This document shows positions 1-7,074 of a stretch of 10,316 nt of DNA, piece after piece. Position 1 is the stretch's first letter. Each line of letters starts with the position of its first letter. Origin of the DNA: Candidatus Hydrogenedentota bacterium (GTDB lineage Bacteria > Hydrogenedentota > Hydrogenedentia > Hydrogenedentiales > CAITNO01); NCBI GenBank assembly GCA_903922535.1, contig CAIXUF010001255.1:1-10316 (forward strand), given 5' to 3'. The notes under the pieces are model-generated. The model made no database searches. It had not been told where the DNA came from and saw only the letters and a list, made by a program, of their open reading frames with translations. A program made the position numbers and the translations under genes.

Positions 1-792
1 CTGACCTACGCCACCGACCAGTTCAAGGTCGATGCGTTTGCCGCCAAGCTTGCCGAGTCCTTCCAGAATTTTGGCAAGGGTGACACCGACCTCTATGGCA
101 TCTATGGCAGTTACCTCGGCATTGAGGACGTCACGCTGGACGCCTATTGGCTCTATGTCCAGGACAGCACCACTGTCGGCAAGTACACCGATATCCACAC
201 CTTTGGCCTCCGCGGATCGGGCAAAGTGGGCGGTTTTGACTTTGAGACGGAAGCGGCCTATCAGTTCGGCAGTGTCGACGGCCAGCCATCCGCCTGCCCC
301 GCAGGTTTCGGCGAAGCCGACGTCAACTACGGCACCTTCGGCGGCCAGGCGGTCGTCGGATACACCTTCGACGCGGCGTGGCAGCCCCATGTTTTCGGGC
401 TCTTCGCCTATTACGGTGCAGGCAAGGCCGACAACAGCCCCAGGTCGAATGACCGCACCCTGCCCTTCAACCGCCTGTTCTCAGACACCAGGTACAGCGA
501 TTTTGTCGATGTGAACGCCAATGCCACCAATGTGATTGGATACGCGGCCGGTGTGCAGGTTTCCCCGACCGAATGCACCAGCGTGACGCTCATCGGCAAG
601 TACCTGGACGTCGACAAGAACATCGGCACTCAGAAGGGCTGGGGCTGGGAAGCCAACCTGATCGGCACGTACCACTACAGTCAGGATTTGGCTTTCAGCG
701 GCGGCTACTCCCACTTCTTTGGAGATCGCTGGGCCGATGGCAGCAAGCCCGACTGGGACTACTTCTTCGCCCAGACCACGATCACTTTCTAA
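1..792 (+). CDS. Alginate-export-type outer-membrane beta-barrel protein, C-terminal part (5' end outside window)
   Basis: The frame is open from base 1 to a TAA at 790-792, giving 263 visible residues; the start lies upstream of the window. The visible part has the alternating polar/aromatic pattern of membrane beta-strands, with many Tyr, Trp, Phe and Gly. It carries the block EAAYQFG (about residues 84-90) and the pattern LYVQD...THTFGLRGSG before it, which I recognise from the alginate export family (PF13372, AlgE-like barrels). The chain ends in Phe (TTITF), as is usual for barrels inserted by the BAM complex. Family members form substrate-selective outer-membrane channels for anionic polysaccharides, but in this kind of bacterium the substrate is often unknown, so alginate itself is not shown. 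The gene converges on the pseudopilin gene with a hairpin between them. Family assignment is fairly confident; transported substrate is not. Confidence 0.8.
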   Translation: MTYATDQFKVDAFAAKLAESFQNFGKGDTDLYGIYGSYLGIEDVTLDAYWLYVQDSTTVGKYTDIHTFGLRGSGKVGGFDFETEAAYQFGSVDGQPSACPAGFGEADVNYGTFGGQAVVGYTFDAAWQPHVFGLFAYYGAGKADNSPRSNDRTLPFNRLFSDTRYSDFVDVNANATNVIGYAAGVQVSPTECTSVTLIGKYLDVDKNIGTQKGWGWEANLIGTYHYSQDLAFSGGYSHFFGDRWADGSKPDWDYFFAQTTITF

Positions 793-816
793 CCCACCAT
801 ACGCGTTCCGACAATT

Positions 817-860
817 CGCCCCCCCGTGAAAGAATCGCGGGGGGGCGTTCGTGTTTGTCT
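817..860. terminator. GC-rich hairpin terminator between convergent genes
   Basis: Bases 817-825 (CGCCCCCCC) pair perfectly with 839-847 (GGGGGGGCG), and G826 can add a tenth pair with C838. The loop is about 11 nt. On the + strand the stem is followed by the T-rich tail TTCGTGTTTGTCTTCT, consistent with an intrinsic terminator for the barrel gene that ends at 792. The pseudopilin gene ends at 862 on the other strand, so the same hairpin could also stop transcription from that side, although the tail there is only weakly T-rich. Confidence 0.8.
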
Positions 861-861
861 T

Positions 862-1854
862 CTAGAACATGCCGCCGAGACCGGCGTAGGCCCTGCTGGC
901 GGGAAATCCGCTGGGAAAGCGGATGAAGTCGGCGTGCCCGTCCATGTAGAGGACATTGGCGCCCCCCGGCACATGGTTGAACTGGGTGGTGCTGGTCATG
1001 TCACTGGCGACGTTGTCCCACATCACGGCCATGTTGCTCTGGGCGGTGGAGGCGCTTCCCGCGTTGTTGATGTCTGTGATGAGGAATCGCTCGACACCTT
1101 CCTTGAGACGGTAAATGACGGAGCTGTTCGTGTTTCCCAGCCGCTGGCCGGCCGGTGTTGACAGCGAGGAAATCATGTTGTCTGCCGTTGAATTGTCGAC
1201 ATCTTTGTCGAGCGCACCGTCATTCGTTGGATCCCCGTCCGAGAACGCACCCGTGGGGTTCAGCGGATTCTTGGTAATGGCCATGAGAAGATAAGCCAAC
1301 TGGGAATAGACGGGTATGGACGGCGTGAGCTGCAGCAGGGCCGAGTCGAGGGTTGGATCGGTACTGTTCGTCTTGTTAAGGACAAACCCAAAATACGTGT
1401 AACTGACATTGCCGTTGGAGATTTCTCCCTTGTAGGGGCACGATTGCCCCGGAGCGTCCGAAAGCTGCCCGTAGGGGTTGCTCTTGGCGGCGTCGGGATC
1501 GGAAGGGCAGACAATCACTTTGGGATCCGTGAGGTATTCGGGATAAAGCGCGCGCATGTTCGGCGAGAAGATGGCCACGGCATCTCCTTGTTTGGCGGCG
1601 GTGATGGCGCCGACACAACTCGCCGGAGCGGTCCTACCCCAGGATTCATCACCATGCACCCGTGGGAAGAGGCCGCCGGCCTCCCCATCGTACATTTTCA
1701 AGATAATCCCATACTGCTTGAGGTTGTTCTGGCAGCTTGAGCGCCGCGCTGATTCCCGCGCCCTTGCCAGGGCCGGAAGCAGAATCGCCGCCAAAATGCC
1801 GATAATGGCAATAACCACAAGCAGCTCAATCAGGGTAAACCCGCGCCGTTTCAT
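862..1854 (-). CDS. Pseudopilin-like protein with type II secretion/prepilin N-terminal methylation motif (DUF1559-like, H-X9-DG type)
   Basis: This is a 330-residue protein. Its N-terminus is a textbook class III prepilin signal: MKRRG then [18 protein letters not shown]. Cleavage would fall between Gly5 and Phe6, with the conserved Glu at position +5 of the mature protein and a hydrophobic helix up to about residue 30. The following [18 protein letters not shown], the CPSD motif at 116-119 and the tail [14 protein letters not shown] (293-306) are hallmarks of the large pseudopilin families of Planctomycetes, Lentisphaerae and Hydrogenedentes. The spacing from His294 to Asp305-Gly306 is ten residues rather than nine. 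The start is supported by AAGGA nine bases before ATG. The protein is expected to sit in the inner membrane with a periplasmic globular domain; the individual function of these proteins is unknown. No other secretion gene lies in the window, so it probably acts with machinery encoded elsewhere. Such genomes often carry many copies. Confidence 0.9.
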   Translation of the reverse strand: MKRRGFTLIELLVVIAIIGILAAILLPALARARESARRSSCQNNLKQYGIILKMYDGEAGGLFPRVHGDESWGRTAPASCVGAITAAKQGDAVAIFSPNMRALYPEYLTDPKVIVCPSDPDAAKSNPYGQLSDAPGQSCPYKGEISNGNVSYTYFGFVLNKTNSTDPTLDSALLQLTPSIPVYSQLAYLLMAITKNPLNPTGAFSDGDPTNDGALDKDVDNSTADNMISSLSTPAGQRLGNTNSSVIYRLKEGVERFLITDINNAGSASTAQSNMAVMWDNVASDMTSTTQFNHVPGGANVLYMDGHADFIRFPSGFPASRAYAGLGGMF

Positions 1855-1885
1855 GATTTAGATTCCTTATGAGACTCAGAGACGT

Positions 1886-1891
1886 ATGATA
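1886..1891 (-). promoter_or_regulatory. Possible -10 element for the pseudopilin gene
   Basis: On the minus strand TATCAT matches the sigma-70 -10 consensus in five of six positions, about 30 bases before the ATG. No convincing -35 element lies 16-18 bases upstream, so this is a weak call. Confidence 0.25.
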
Positions 1892-1920
1892 CCGGTTAGA
1901 ATGGGTGCCGCTCTTGCCCG

Positions 1921-2000
1921 AAAAAAAAGCCGACCGAAAACGTTCTCCTAAGCAACCTATTTTCACACAATTGAACACTCCTTTCCAAATCGGCCTGTCC
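1921..2000 (-). terminator. Possible weak terminator after the DUF2961 gene
   Basis: On the minus strand, the stretch after the stop at 2009 has GGCCGATTT. About 50 bases later comes CGGTCGGC followed directly by eight T residues (the A run 1921-1928 on +). GCCGA can pair with TCGGC, plus two G-U pairs, ahead of the T run. The loop is long and the stem short. The T run is clear; the hairpin is doubtful. The rest of the 154-base gap (1855-2008) holds no gene that I can see. Confidence 0.3.
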
Positions 2001-2008
2001 TGCGAAAA

Positions 2009-4087
2009 CTATTTTCTTTCCGGCCACAGCCAGATCAGGTCCACGCCAATCACCGTGCCTTTGCTGTCATGACCGCGGTCACGGCTCACAAGGTTTACCG
2101 TGTGCGGGCCTTTTTCCAGGGTCACCTGCTCAAAGAAGAGGAACCGTGACAGGGTCAGATGCGGCGTGTAGAGGTCGAATTCGGGCTTCATCGGCGGCTG
2201 ATCGTCCACGGCCACGGCATATTTGCCCGAGGCGGGCGTAAGCACGCTTGTCGTCACAAGGGTGTACTTGCCCGATTCGGGGGCCTCAACGTTAAACGCG
2301 AGCCGGTCCCCCGTTCGCTCGGGCTGCCAGCAGATCGCCTTGCCCCCCGACCAAATATCGCCCTCGATCACCTGGACGTTCTTCGCGCCGGACGCCAGGG
2401 TGCTCTCCGCCTCGAAGAAAGTCACCGGTCCGGGCGCGCCGGCCGCCACGGGTATCCATCCGCCCGGCAGTGTCATGCCCAAGCGCACGTCCGACGGACC
2501 GATGCGCACCGCGTCGTCGCGGGTCTGCGGCGGCGCGTAAAAGTACGCCGTCCGCGCATAGCTCAGTCCCCCGGTCTTCGAGTGGTGGAACAGTTCCATG
2601 AAGAACCCGATATGCTCGCGGAAGGGAATCGGATCAAGGATGTGCCACCGGATATTCGTGGTGTAGCCCGCACAGCCGGGGCCGCTGCACATGGGCTGGG
2701 CGCAATAGGCGTAACTGAACAGGTCCGGCCTGCTCCAGGAGTAATTGAAATAGTCCTCGCTGCCCGTGCCGACGAATGCGGGGAAGGGCTTGCGGTCGAG
2801 CCAGATCTTTTCATCGCCCTCTCCCCACCAGCTTCCGCCGATGGTAATCACCGGCGTCGTGTTCAGCACGTGCGCCGTCGTGCCGACGTAGGTGCCCTGG
2901 CCCAGCGCCACCAGGAAGGGCAGATCGCGCACCTCGTCGCCGCCGCCCGCCTCCATGTCGTGGTTCACCCGCCACTTCGCGTAGAAATGCTGGCCGGTCT
3001 CCATGCCCGCGCCGACTGTCCGCCATCCAGTCACCTGCACGGGTTGATCGCTGAAATTGCGCAGCTTCAGCACGGCTGACCCGGCATAGGGCATGACAAA
3101 GCGGCAAATCATGGTGCCGTCGGGCCGCACCGTCATCGGCAGGGAATCGTAGGGCGTGATGCCCGGCCACGACCCGAAGAAGTCGCCCAGCGGCGCCTCG
3201 ATTTGCGGCGCCGGCGCCCCGTCGAACCACGCCAAAAGCACGGTCTGCCGCAGCGCTTTGGCGATGTCGCCCGCCTCCACTTTCACGCCAAACTCCATCA
3301 CCGTCCCGGCCCCGGTCTCGCTGAACAGTTCCGCGGTCCCGTCCGGCGCGACACCACAGGTAAACGGCGCGGCCGTGCCGACCGGGTGTGTGGTGCGCCA
3401 AAAATCCGGCGCGGCCAAATTGCGCGAGGTTTCCTCGAATACCGACTGCAGCCCGGGCAACTCGTTCGGGTTGAAGCTTTTCACCTTCACACCCTTGTCA
3501 TACTGGCGCACACCTATGTGATAGAAGTGCAGGTCCTTGAGCGTGCCCGTCCATTCGATGCGCAAATGCCTGGCGAAGGGTATGGGGAAGTAATTCGAGT
3601 CGGCCTGCGAAATGCCCGGCATCTTGGGGTCGAACCCGTTTTCCCAGCAGGACTGGCGGTTGCGGGTGAAATCCGCCGCCTTGCCTTCATACACGGGCTT
3701 CTTCTTCCCGTCGAGCCACATCGCCAGCCTGCCATTTATGGGATGCGGCATCGGTGTCCAAGTTCGGACAATCGCGCCCGGCCCCTCCATCTCGGCAATG
3801 AGATAGCGCCCCACACCGTCCCTGCCCGGCGCGTCCAGCACCTGCATCACGTTTGGTGAAGGTTCCCCGCCGAACCCGTCCGAGTTTGCGTACCATCCCG
3901 GCAGGTACGGCGCAACGCTGCTGCGATCATAGGAGGAGAACTGGAACACCACATAAGGCGCGGGCGTAGCCAAAGGCCCCAGGGCGGTCATCTCCCGCAG
4001 CAGCGACTCCGTCGTTACCACGTCCGAGGCAAACGCCAAATCCGCAACGCCAATAAACAGGACCGCACACAGAATCATCCGATGCAT
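2009..4087 (-). CDS. Secreted DUF2961 (GH172-type) glycoside hydrolase-like protein with C-terminal carbohydrate-binding-like domain
   Basis: This 692-residue protein begins with a signal peptide (MHRMILCAVLFIGVADLAFA, cleavage near residue 20). The DUF2961 core shows EMEGPGAIVRTW (99-110), WWGEGDEKIWLD (420-431), GTGSEDYF (440-447) and RWHILDPIPFRE (480-491). DUF2961 became family GH172 after a Bifidobacterium dentium difructose-anhydride I synthase/hydrolase; other members act on D-arabinofuranosides. From memory, the two catalytic Glu of the Bifidobacterium enzyme are 270 and 291. Here Glu423 (WGEGD) and Glu444 (GSEDY) are also 21 apart, so they are candidate catalytic residues. Residues 555-692 start with FFEAES and form a beta-sandwich-like, carbohydrate-binding-like module not needed for the core fold. 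The start is fixed by AGGAG nine bases before ATG. It is divergent from the GH-A hydrolase gene. A furanoside substrate is inferred from the family only. Confidence 0.85.
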   Translation of the reverse strand: MHRMILCAVLFIGVADLAFASDVVTTESLLREMTALGPLATPAPYVVFQFSSYDRSSVAPYLPGWYANSDGFGGEPSPNVMQVLDAPGRDGVGRYLIAEMEGPGAIVRTWTPMPHPINGRLAMWLDGKKKPVYEGKAADFTRNRQSCWENGFDPKMPGISQADSNYFPIPFARHLRIEWTGTLKDLHFYHIGVRQYDKGVKVKSFNPNELPGLQSVFEETSRNLAAPDFWRTTHPVGTAAPFTCGVAPDGTAELFSETGAGTVMEFGVKVEAGDIAKALRQTVLLAWFDGAPAPQIEAPLGDFFGSWPGITPYDSLPMTVRPDGTMICRFVMPYAGSAVLKLRNFSDQPVQVTGWRTVGAGMETGQHFYAKWRVNHDMEAGGGDEVRDLPFLVALGQGTYVGTTAHVLNTTPVITIGGSWWGEGDEKIWLDRKPFPAFVGTGSEDYFNYSWSRPDLFSYAYCAQPMCSGPGCAGYTTNIRWHILDPIPFREHIGFFMELFHHSKTGGLSYARTAYFYAPPQTRDDAVRIGPSDVRLGMTLPGGWIPVAAGAPGPVTFFEAESTLASGAKNVQVIEGDIWSGGKAICWQPERTGDRLAFNVEAPESGKYTLVTTSVLTPASGKYAVAVDDQPPMKPEFDLYTPHLTLSRFLFFEQVTLEKGPHTVNLVSRDRGHDSKGTVIGVDLIWLWPERK

Positions 4088-4243
4088 CGCTCATGTCTCC
4101 TTGGATTGAACTCCCCTCCACAATACACGACGCCGTCATTTAGCACAAGACCCCCTCCTCTGGTCGGCGCGTGTCCGTCCGCGTGAGTCCGCCCCCCACT
4201 CCCCGGTAAGATATCCGCCACATCCATTCGAAATGAGGGTCCA
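4088..4243. promoter_or_regulatory. Divergent promoter region between the two glycan-active genes
   Basis: This 156-base gap must carry promoters for both directions. On the minus strand, TTGTGC (4143-4148) is 17 bases from TATTGT (4120-4125), placing a start about 26 bases before the DUF2961 ATG; matches to consensus are 3/6 and 4/6. On the plus strand, TAAGAT (4207-4212) sits about 31 bases before the hydrolase ATG, without a recognisable -35. No clear operator palindrome was found. The shared gap allows joint control but does not prove it. Confidence 0.4.
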
Positions 4244-6136
4244 ATGTCGAAGAACATCCTCCCGCTTGTGTTTGCCCTTGCCGTGGCCCTTGCCGGTCCA
4301 GCCCCTGCGCTGGAAAACCTGGCGGCCAACCCTTCATTTGAATCCGGTGATGCGCTCCCCTCGGATTGGACTGCCGCCAACCCGCGCAACGCCGCCTTTT
4401 CGCGTGACAGATCCCGGGCCCATTCAGGCACCGCATCGGCCATAATTGATTCCCACAGCGGCGATGACTATCCCGCGTTCAAATACCGATTGTCCGTCAA
4501 GCCCGGCGAGGAATATGCCGCATCTGTGTGGGCCTGCTCAGATATGGCCACAGGCAACGGTTATGTCGTCCTCGAATTCTACCGGGGCGACACCCGTCTC
4601 GAATTCGCCCAGGGCTCCTACACGGGCGGCGGAGATAAAGACTGGGTCACATTGCAGGTCTCCGGCAGCGTGCCCGAGGGGGCCGATGGCATAGCACTGG
4701 CCCTGGTAGTCCATGGCAAAGGCAAGACCTGGTTTGACGATGTCGAACTCGTGCGCACCGTCAAGGTCCCTGCCGAATTCACCGGTGACAGTGTAGCCTT
4801 GCACATCCGTCCCGACAACGTGATTACGACCAACTTCCTGGGCTGCGGCGCGCAGGGCGACTTCTTTCTCACGCTGCCCTCCAACTCAAAACACGGGGTT
4901 GGTCCCGACGACATCGAACTGCTAAAGAACCGCGTCCGCGCAATGCGGCCCGCCGTGCTGCGCCTCTTCTTCTCCTACGCATGGTGGGAACCGGAAGAGG
5001 GCAAAAAAACGCCCGACAGCGCCGAGATCCGCGACATGGTCGGCTGGATGCGGTTCTTGAAGGAGATCAACTGCGCGGTGCTGCTCTGTCCGTGGGGGGA
5101 CCATTTCGCCTACAGCCCCTGGATGAATGCCGACGGCAAGCGCCTGCCCGCGCCCGACAAGCGCGATGCCCTGGTCCGCAGCCTGGCCGACTTTGTCGAT
5201 TTCTGCCGCAACCGTGAGGGGCTCGACAATCTCCGCTATATCTCACTCATGAACGAGCCCGACAACGACTGGCAGCGCCTGCCCGACCGCGATGCCTATG
5301 TCACGATGCACCGGCGGCTCGATGCGCTGCTGCGCGATCGGGGTCTGCGCGACAATATCATGATCCTCGGCGTGGACAACTCCGGCAGCGGGCGAACGAT
5401 TGCGGGGGACTGGTTTCACGAGATCGTCGGGCGCGGCACGGACTACATGGACGGCCTTTCCTGCCACACCTACGCCTGCAAGAACACCGCCGGACTTCCC
5501 GCATGGATGAATTCACGGCAGGAATTTGTCATGAACCACCTCGGCCGCAGCGGCAAGCCGCTCCCCTTCTGCATCACCGAGTTCAACACCTACGGCGACA
5601 CCTTCAAGAACCCCGACAACGACCGCTATGACCACGCCCTGTTCCTGGCCGACTTCGCGGCCACCGCGCTCAACAACGGCGCGGCCATGCTGCTGCAATG
5701 GTGCCTCTTCGACACCTACTACGGACCCTTCCGCCAGGAGTACGGCCTGTGGCGCTACAAGACGGAGAATTGGTCGCCCCGGCCGGGATTCTATGCGTGG
5801 TCCCTCATCACCCGATACGCGCAGCCTGGCAGCCGTGTTGTCGCCGTCGAAACAACCCCCGCCTCATCCAGACTCCGCGCCGTTGCGCTGATGTCCCCCG
5901 ACGAGAAGTTCACGCTCCTCCTCGTCAACCGGCATGATCGGCCGTTGGAAACCACACTCGACACATGCACAAGGAGTCCGCGCGAGCTGCGCGTTTATAC
6001 CTGCACCGAATCGGTCGTTTCCCGGGCGAAATCAGAAATGCTCCCATTCGCACTGACTCTGCATAACACCCCCGAAATTCCAATGCCCCTGGAACTCCCT
6101 GCCCAGTCCTTTCTGCTGCTGACGGACCAGCCTTGA
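4244..6136 (+). CDS. Secreted clan GH-A glycoside hydrolase with N-terminal carbohydrate-binding-like domain
   Basis: The protein has 630 residues. A signal peptide (about 1-22, ending PAPA|LEN) is followed by a jelly-roll module of CBM4_9 type (about 23-172: NLAANPSFESG, ending TWFDDVELV). A TIM-barrel hydrolase domain (about 180-525) comes next, then a small C-terminal beta domain (about 528-630). The barrel has the clan GH-A signature: LMNEPD, with Glu338 as probable acid/base after strand 4, and CITEFNTYGD, with Glu446 as probable nucleophile at strand 7. Clan GH-A enzymes use a retaining mechanism. The exact family (GH5-, GH30- or GH39-like) cannot be fixed by eye, so no substrate is claimed. 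GAGGG precedes the ATG by four bases, a slightly short spacing; the ATG at 4233 is out of frame. It is divergent from the DUF2961 gene, suggesting joint action on one glycan. No clear terminator follows. Confidence 0.85.
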   Translation: MSKNILPLVFALAVALAGPAPALENLAANPSFESGDALPSDWTAANPRNAAFSRDRSRAHSGTASAIIDSHSGDDYPAFKYRLSVKPGEEYAASVWACSDMATGNGYVVLEFYRGDTRLEFAQGSYTGGGDKDWVTLQVSGSVPEGADGIALALVVHGKGKTWFDDVELVRTVKVPAEFTGDSVALHIRPDNVITTNFLGCGAQGDFFLTLPSNSKHGVGPDDIELLKNRVRAMRPAVLRLFFSYAWWEPEEGKKTPDSAEIRDMVGWMRFLKEINCAVLLCPWGDHFAYSPWMNADGKRLPAPDKRDALVRSLADFVDFCRNREGLDNLRYISLMNEPDNDWQRLPDRDAYVTMHRRLDALLRDRGLRDNIMILGVDNSGSGRTIAGDWFHEIVGRGTDYMDGLSCHTYACKNTAGLPAWMNSRQEFVMNHLGRSGKPLPFCITEFNTYGDTFKNPDNDRYDHALFLADFAATALNNGAAMLLQWCLFDTYYGPFRQEYGLWRYKTENWSPRPGFYAWSLITRYAQPGSRVVAVETTPASSRLRAVALMSPDEKFTLLLVNRHDRPLETTLDTCTRSPRELRVYTCTESVVSRAKSEMLPFALTLHNTPEIPMPLELPAQSFLLLTDQP

Positions 6137-6394
6137 AAACCTCCATCGGCGCCATAAAGGTCTGCAATTGTGCCGCAAATCCGGAGAAGGCGGCGACTGG
6201 GGGGGGCGGGTTACCGCGCCCGAACGCGTGACGGCACGGACGCATGATGCCGCGAAAATGAGTGCCATTTTCAGGTGGCTTCTGTGGTATTCTTTGTGTG
6301 CCTGGCCGGTCAACAGGACGCCGGGATGCGAAATGCGGGAGTTTGAGACGCTGTTCTTCACCGTGTGCGGCGAACTTGCTGGAGATGCGCGACA
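6137..6394. other. Gene-free stretch before the DUF4160-DUF2442 cassette
   Basis: I see no supported gene in these 258 bases. They hold a run of eight G (6199-6206), a short imperfect hairpin GGGCG(GG TTA CC)CGCCC (6204-6221) with no T tract, and a perfect 7-bp inverted repeat at 6254-6272 listed separately. The promoter of the two-gene cassette should lie here; TATTCT at 6288-6293 is a possible -10 without a good -35. Confidence 0.5.
6254..6272. repeat. Perfect inverted repeat upstream of the DUF4160 gene
   Basis: GAAAATG (6254-6260) and CATTTTC (6266-6272) are perfect reverse complements separated by AGTGC. The repeat sits about 120 bases before the DUF4160 start and 16 bases before the possible -10 at 6288. 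It could be an operator for a two-gene unit that regulates itself, or a small RNA hairpin. The sequence alone does not decide. Confidence 0.5.
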
Positions 6395-6655
6395 ATGCCC
6401 ACTATAAGCCAGTTCTTCGGAATTTCCGTCCGCATGTACTTTGACGAGCATGCCCTTCCGCATTTTCATGCCTACTATGGAGACGACGGCGCGGCAATTT
6501 CCATTGAAACGCTTGCGGTAACCGAAGGGCGTCTGCCGCGCCGCGCGCTGGCCCTGGTGTTGGAGTGGGCGGTGGAACACCGCCCTGCCCTGGAGGCAAA
6601 CTTGGCCCGTCTTGAAGCGCACAAACCGCTCAACGATATTGAACCGCTTGTATGA
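6395..6655 (+). CDS. DUF4160 domain-containing protein
   Basis: This small protein (86 residues) matches DUF4160 over its whole length: MPTISQFFGI at the start, LPHFHAYYG (21-29), SIETLAV, LPRRALALVLEW (47-58) and KPLNDIEPL at the end. The frame is open ten codons further upstream, but MPTIS is the usual family start and GGAG lies ten bases before it, so I place the start at 6395. The gene is followed at once by a DUF2442 gene. The two families are very often adjacent in bacterial genomes, and this layout has been suggested to be toxin-antitoxin-like. The His-rich HFH motif is conserved in the family, with no function that I can state. No signal peptide or membrane segment is visible, so it is probably cytoplasmic. 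Family call is firm; function is unknown. Confidence 0.88.
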   Translation: MPTISQFFGISVRMYFDEHALPHFHAYYGDDGAAISIETLAVTEGRLPRRALALVLEWAVEHRPALEANLARLEAHKPLNDIEPLV

Positions 6656-6664
6656 GCGACAACG

Positions 6665-6681
6665 AGGAGCACTTACATATG
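6665..6681 (+). promoter_or_regulatory. Shine-Dalgarno site deciding the DUF2442 start
   Basis: GAGGAG (6665-6670) ends eight bases before the ATG at 6679-6681, once its last G is counted, giving ideal spacing. The alternative ATG at 6652, which overlaps the DUF4160 stop as ATGA, has no such site upstream. Confidence 0.6.
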
Positions 6682-6921
6682 TGGCGCGCCATTTCAGTAA
6701 CGCCTTTGCCCGGCTATCGTATACACGTTGTCTTCGCAGATGGCGTGGAGGGCGAAGTGGATTTGTCGGAACGTTTGTTTGGCCCTGTGTTTGAACCACT
6801 CAAAGATCCGGCGGTGTTTGCGCAGGCGAGCATCGACGCATTCGGGGTGGTTTGCTGGCCGAACGGGGCGGATCTTGCCCCGGACGCACTGTATGAGACG
6901 CTTGCGGGCGCGATGACATAA
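6679..6921 (+). CDS. DUF2442 domain-containing protein
   Basis: An 80-residue protein matches DUF2442: MWRAISVTPLPGYRIHVVFADGV then GEVDLSERLFGPVFEPLKDP, and near the end VVCWPNGADLAPDALYE. I chose the ATG at 6679 because it has a strong Shine-Dalgarno site and because the conserved part of the family starts there. The frame also allows a start at 6652 that adds nine hydrophilic residues and overlaps the DUF4160 stop by four bases (ATGA). Either way the gene is translationally linked to DUF4160 and ends before a strong terminator, making a closed two-gene unit. It is small, acidic and without signal peptide. If the pair is a toxin-antitoxin system, DUF2442 would be the likelier antitoxin, but this rests on layout alone. 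Confidence 0.87.
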   Translation: MWRAISVTPLPGYRIHVVFADGVEGEVDLSERLFGPVFEPLKDPAVFAQASIDAFGVVCWPNGADLAPDALYETLAGAMT

Positions 6922-6931
6922 TCCGAGGCAT

Positions 6932-6948
6932 GCGAAGTGCGGCTTCGC
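6932..6948. repeat. Short inverted repeat after the DUF2442 gene
   Basis: GCGAAG (6932-6937) and CTTCGC (6943-6948) can form a 6-bp hairpin with loop TGCGG. It lacks a T tract and precedes the stronger terminator. It may protect the 3' end of the transcript or mean nothing. Confidence 0.35.
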
Positions 6949-6968
6949 GGAAAACGCAACTGTAAAGG

Positions 6969-7012
6969 AACGGCCCGGCTGCCGATAACGCAAGCTGGGC
7001 CGTTGTTCTTGT
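6969..7012. terminator. Intrinsic terminator between DUF2442 and the convergent flavodiiron gene
   Basis: AACGGCCC (6969-6976) pairs with GGGCCGTT (6997-7004). The stem extends inward by G-U, G-C, C-G and T-A pairs to 12 bp around a 12-nt loop, followed on + by GTTCTTGTCT. It would end the DUF4160-DUF2442 transcript. Read from the minus strand the stem is followed by CCTTTAC, so some effect on flavodiiron transcripts is possible. Confidence 0.82.
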
Positions 7013-7057
7013 CTATGCGAAGTTATTGGGCGGGACGCTCGCATTTCTTTATGTGGG

Positions 7058-7074
7058 CGCGGCGTCCTGCCGCG
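7058..7074. repeat. Palindromic element in the convergent gap
   Basis: CGCGGC (7058-7063) and GCCGCG (7069-7074) flank GTCCT, forming a compact hairpin inside the longer string GTGGGCGCGGCGTCCTGCCG. No T tract follows on either strand, so it is not a standard terminator. It resembles dispersed palindromic repeats of high-GC genomes, but only one copy is present in this window. Confidence 0.4.

Noticed and set aside
32..514. Plus-strand open frame of 160 codons rich in Ser/Thr/Pro
   Set aside because: Out-of-frame shadow of the outer-membrane barrel gene, whose own frame shows clear beta-strand pattern and family motifs.
2159..3079. Plus-strand open frame of 306 codons antisense to the DUF2961 gene
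   Set aside because: Low-complexity Arg/Ala/His-rich translation with no family motif; a shadow of high-GC coding on the other strand, which has clear domains and a signal peptide.
3203..3859. Plus-strand open frame of 218 codons antisense to the DUF2961 gene
   Set aside because: Arg-rich shadow with no recognisable motif, overlapping a well-supported gene.
6204..6221. Hairpin GGGCG/CGCCC considered as terminator for the GH-A gene
   Set aside because: The stem has a bulge and no T tract follows, so intrinsic termination is not supported.
6032..6799. Minus-strand open frame of 255 codons spanning the end of the GH-A gene, the gap and DUF4160
   Set aside because: It overlaps three better-supported elements on the other strand and shows no conserved motif.
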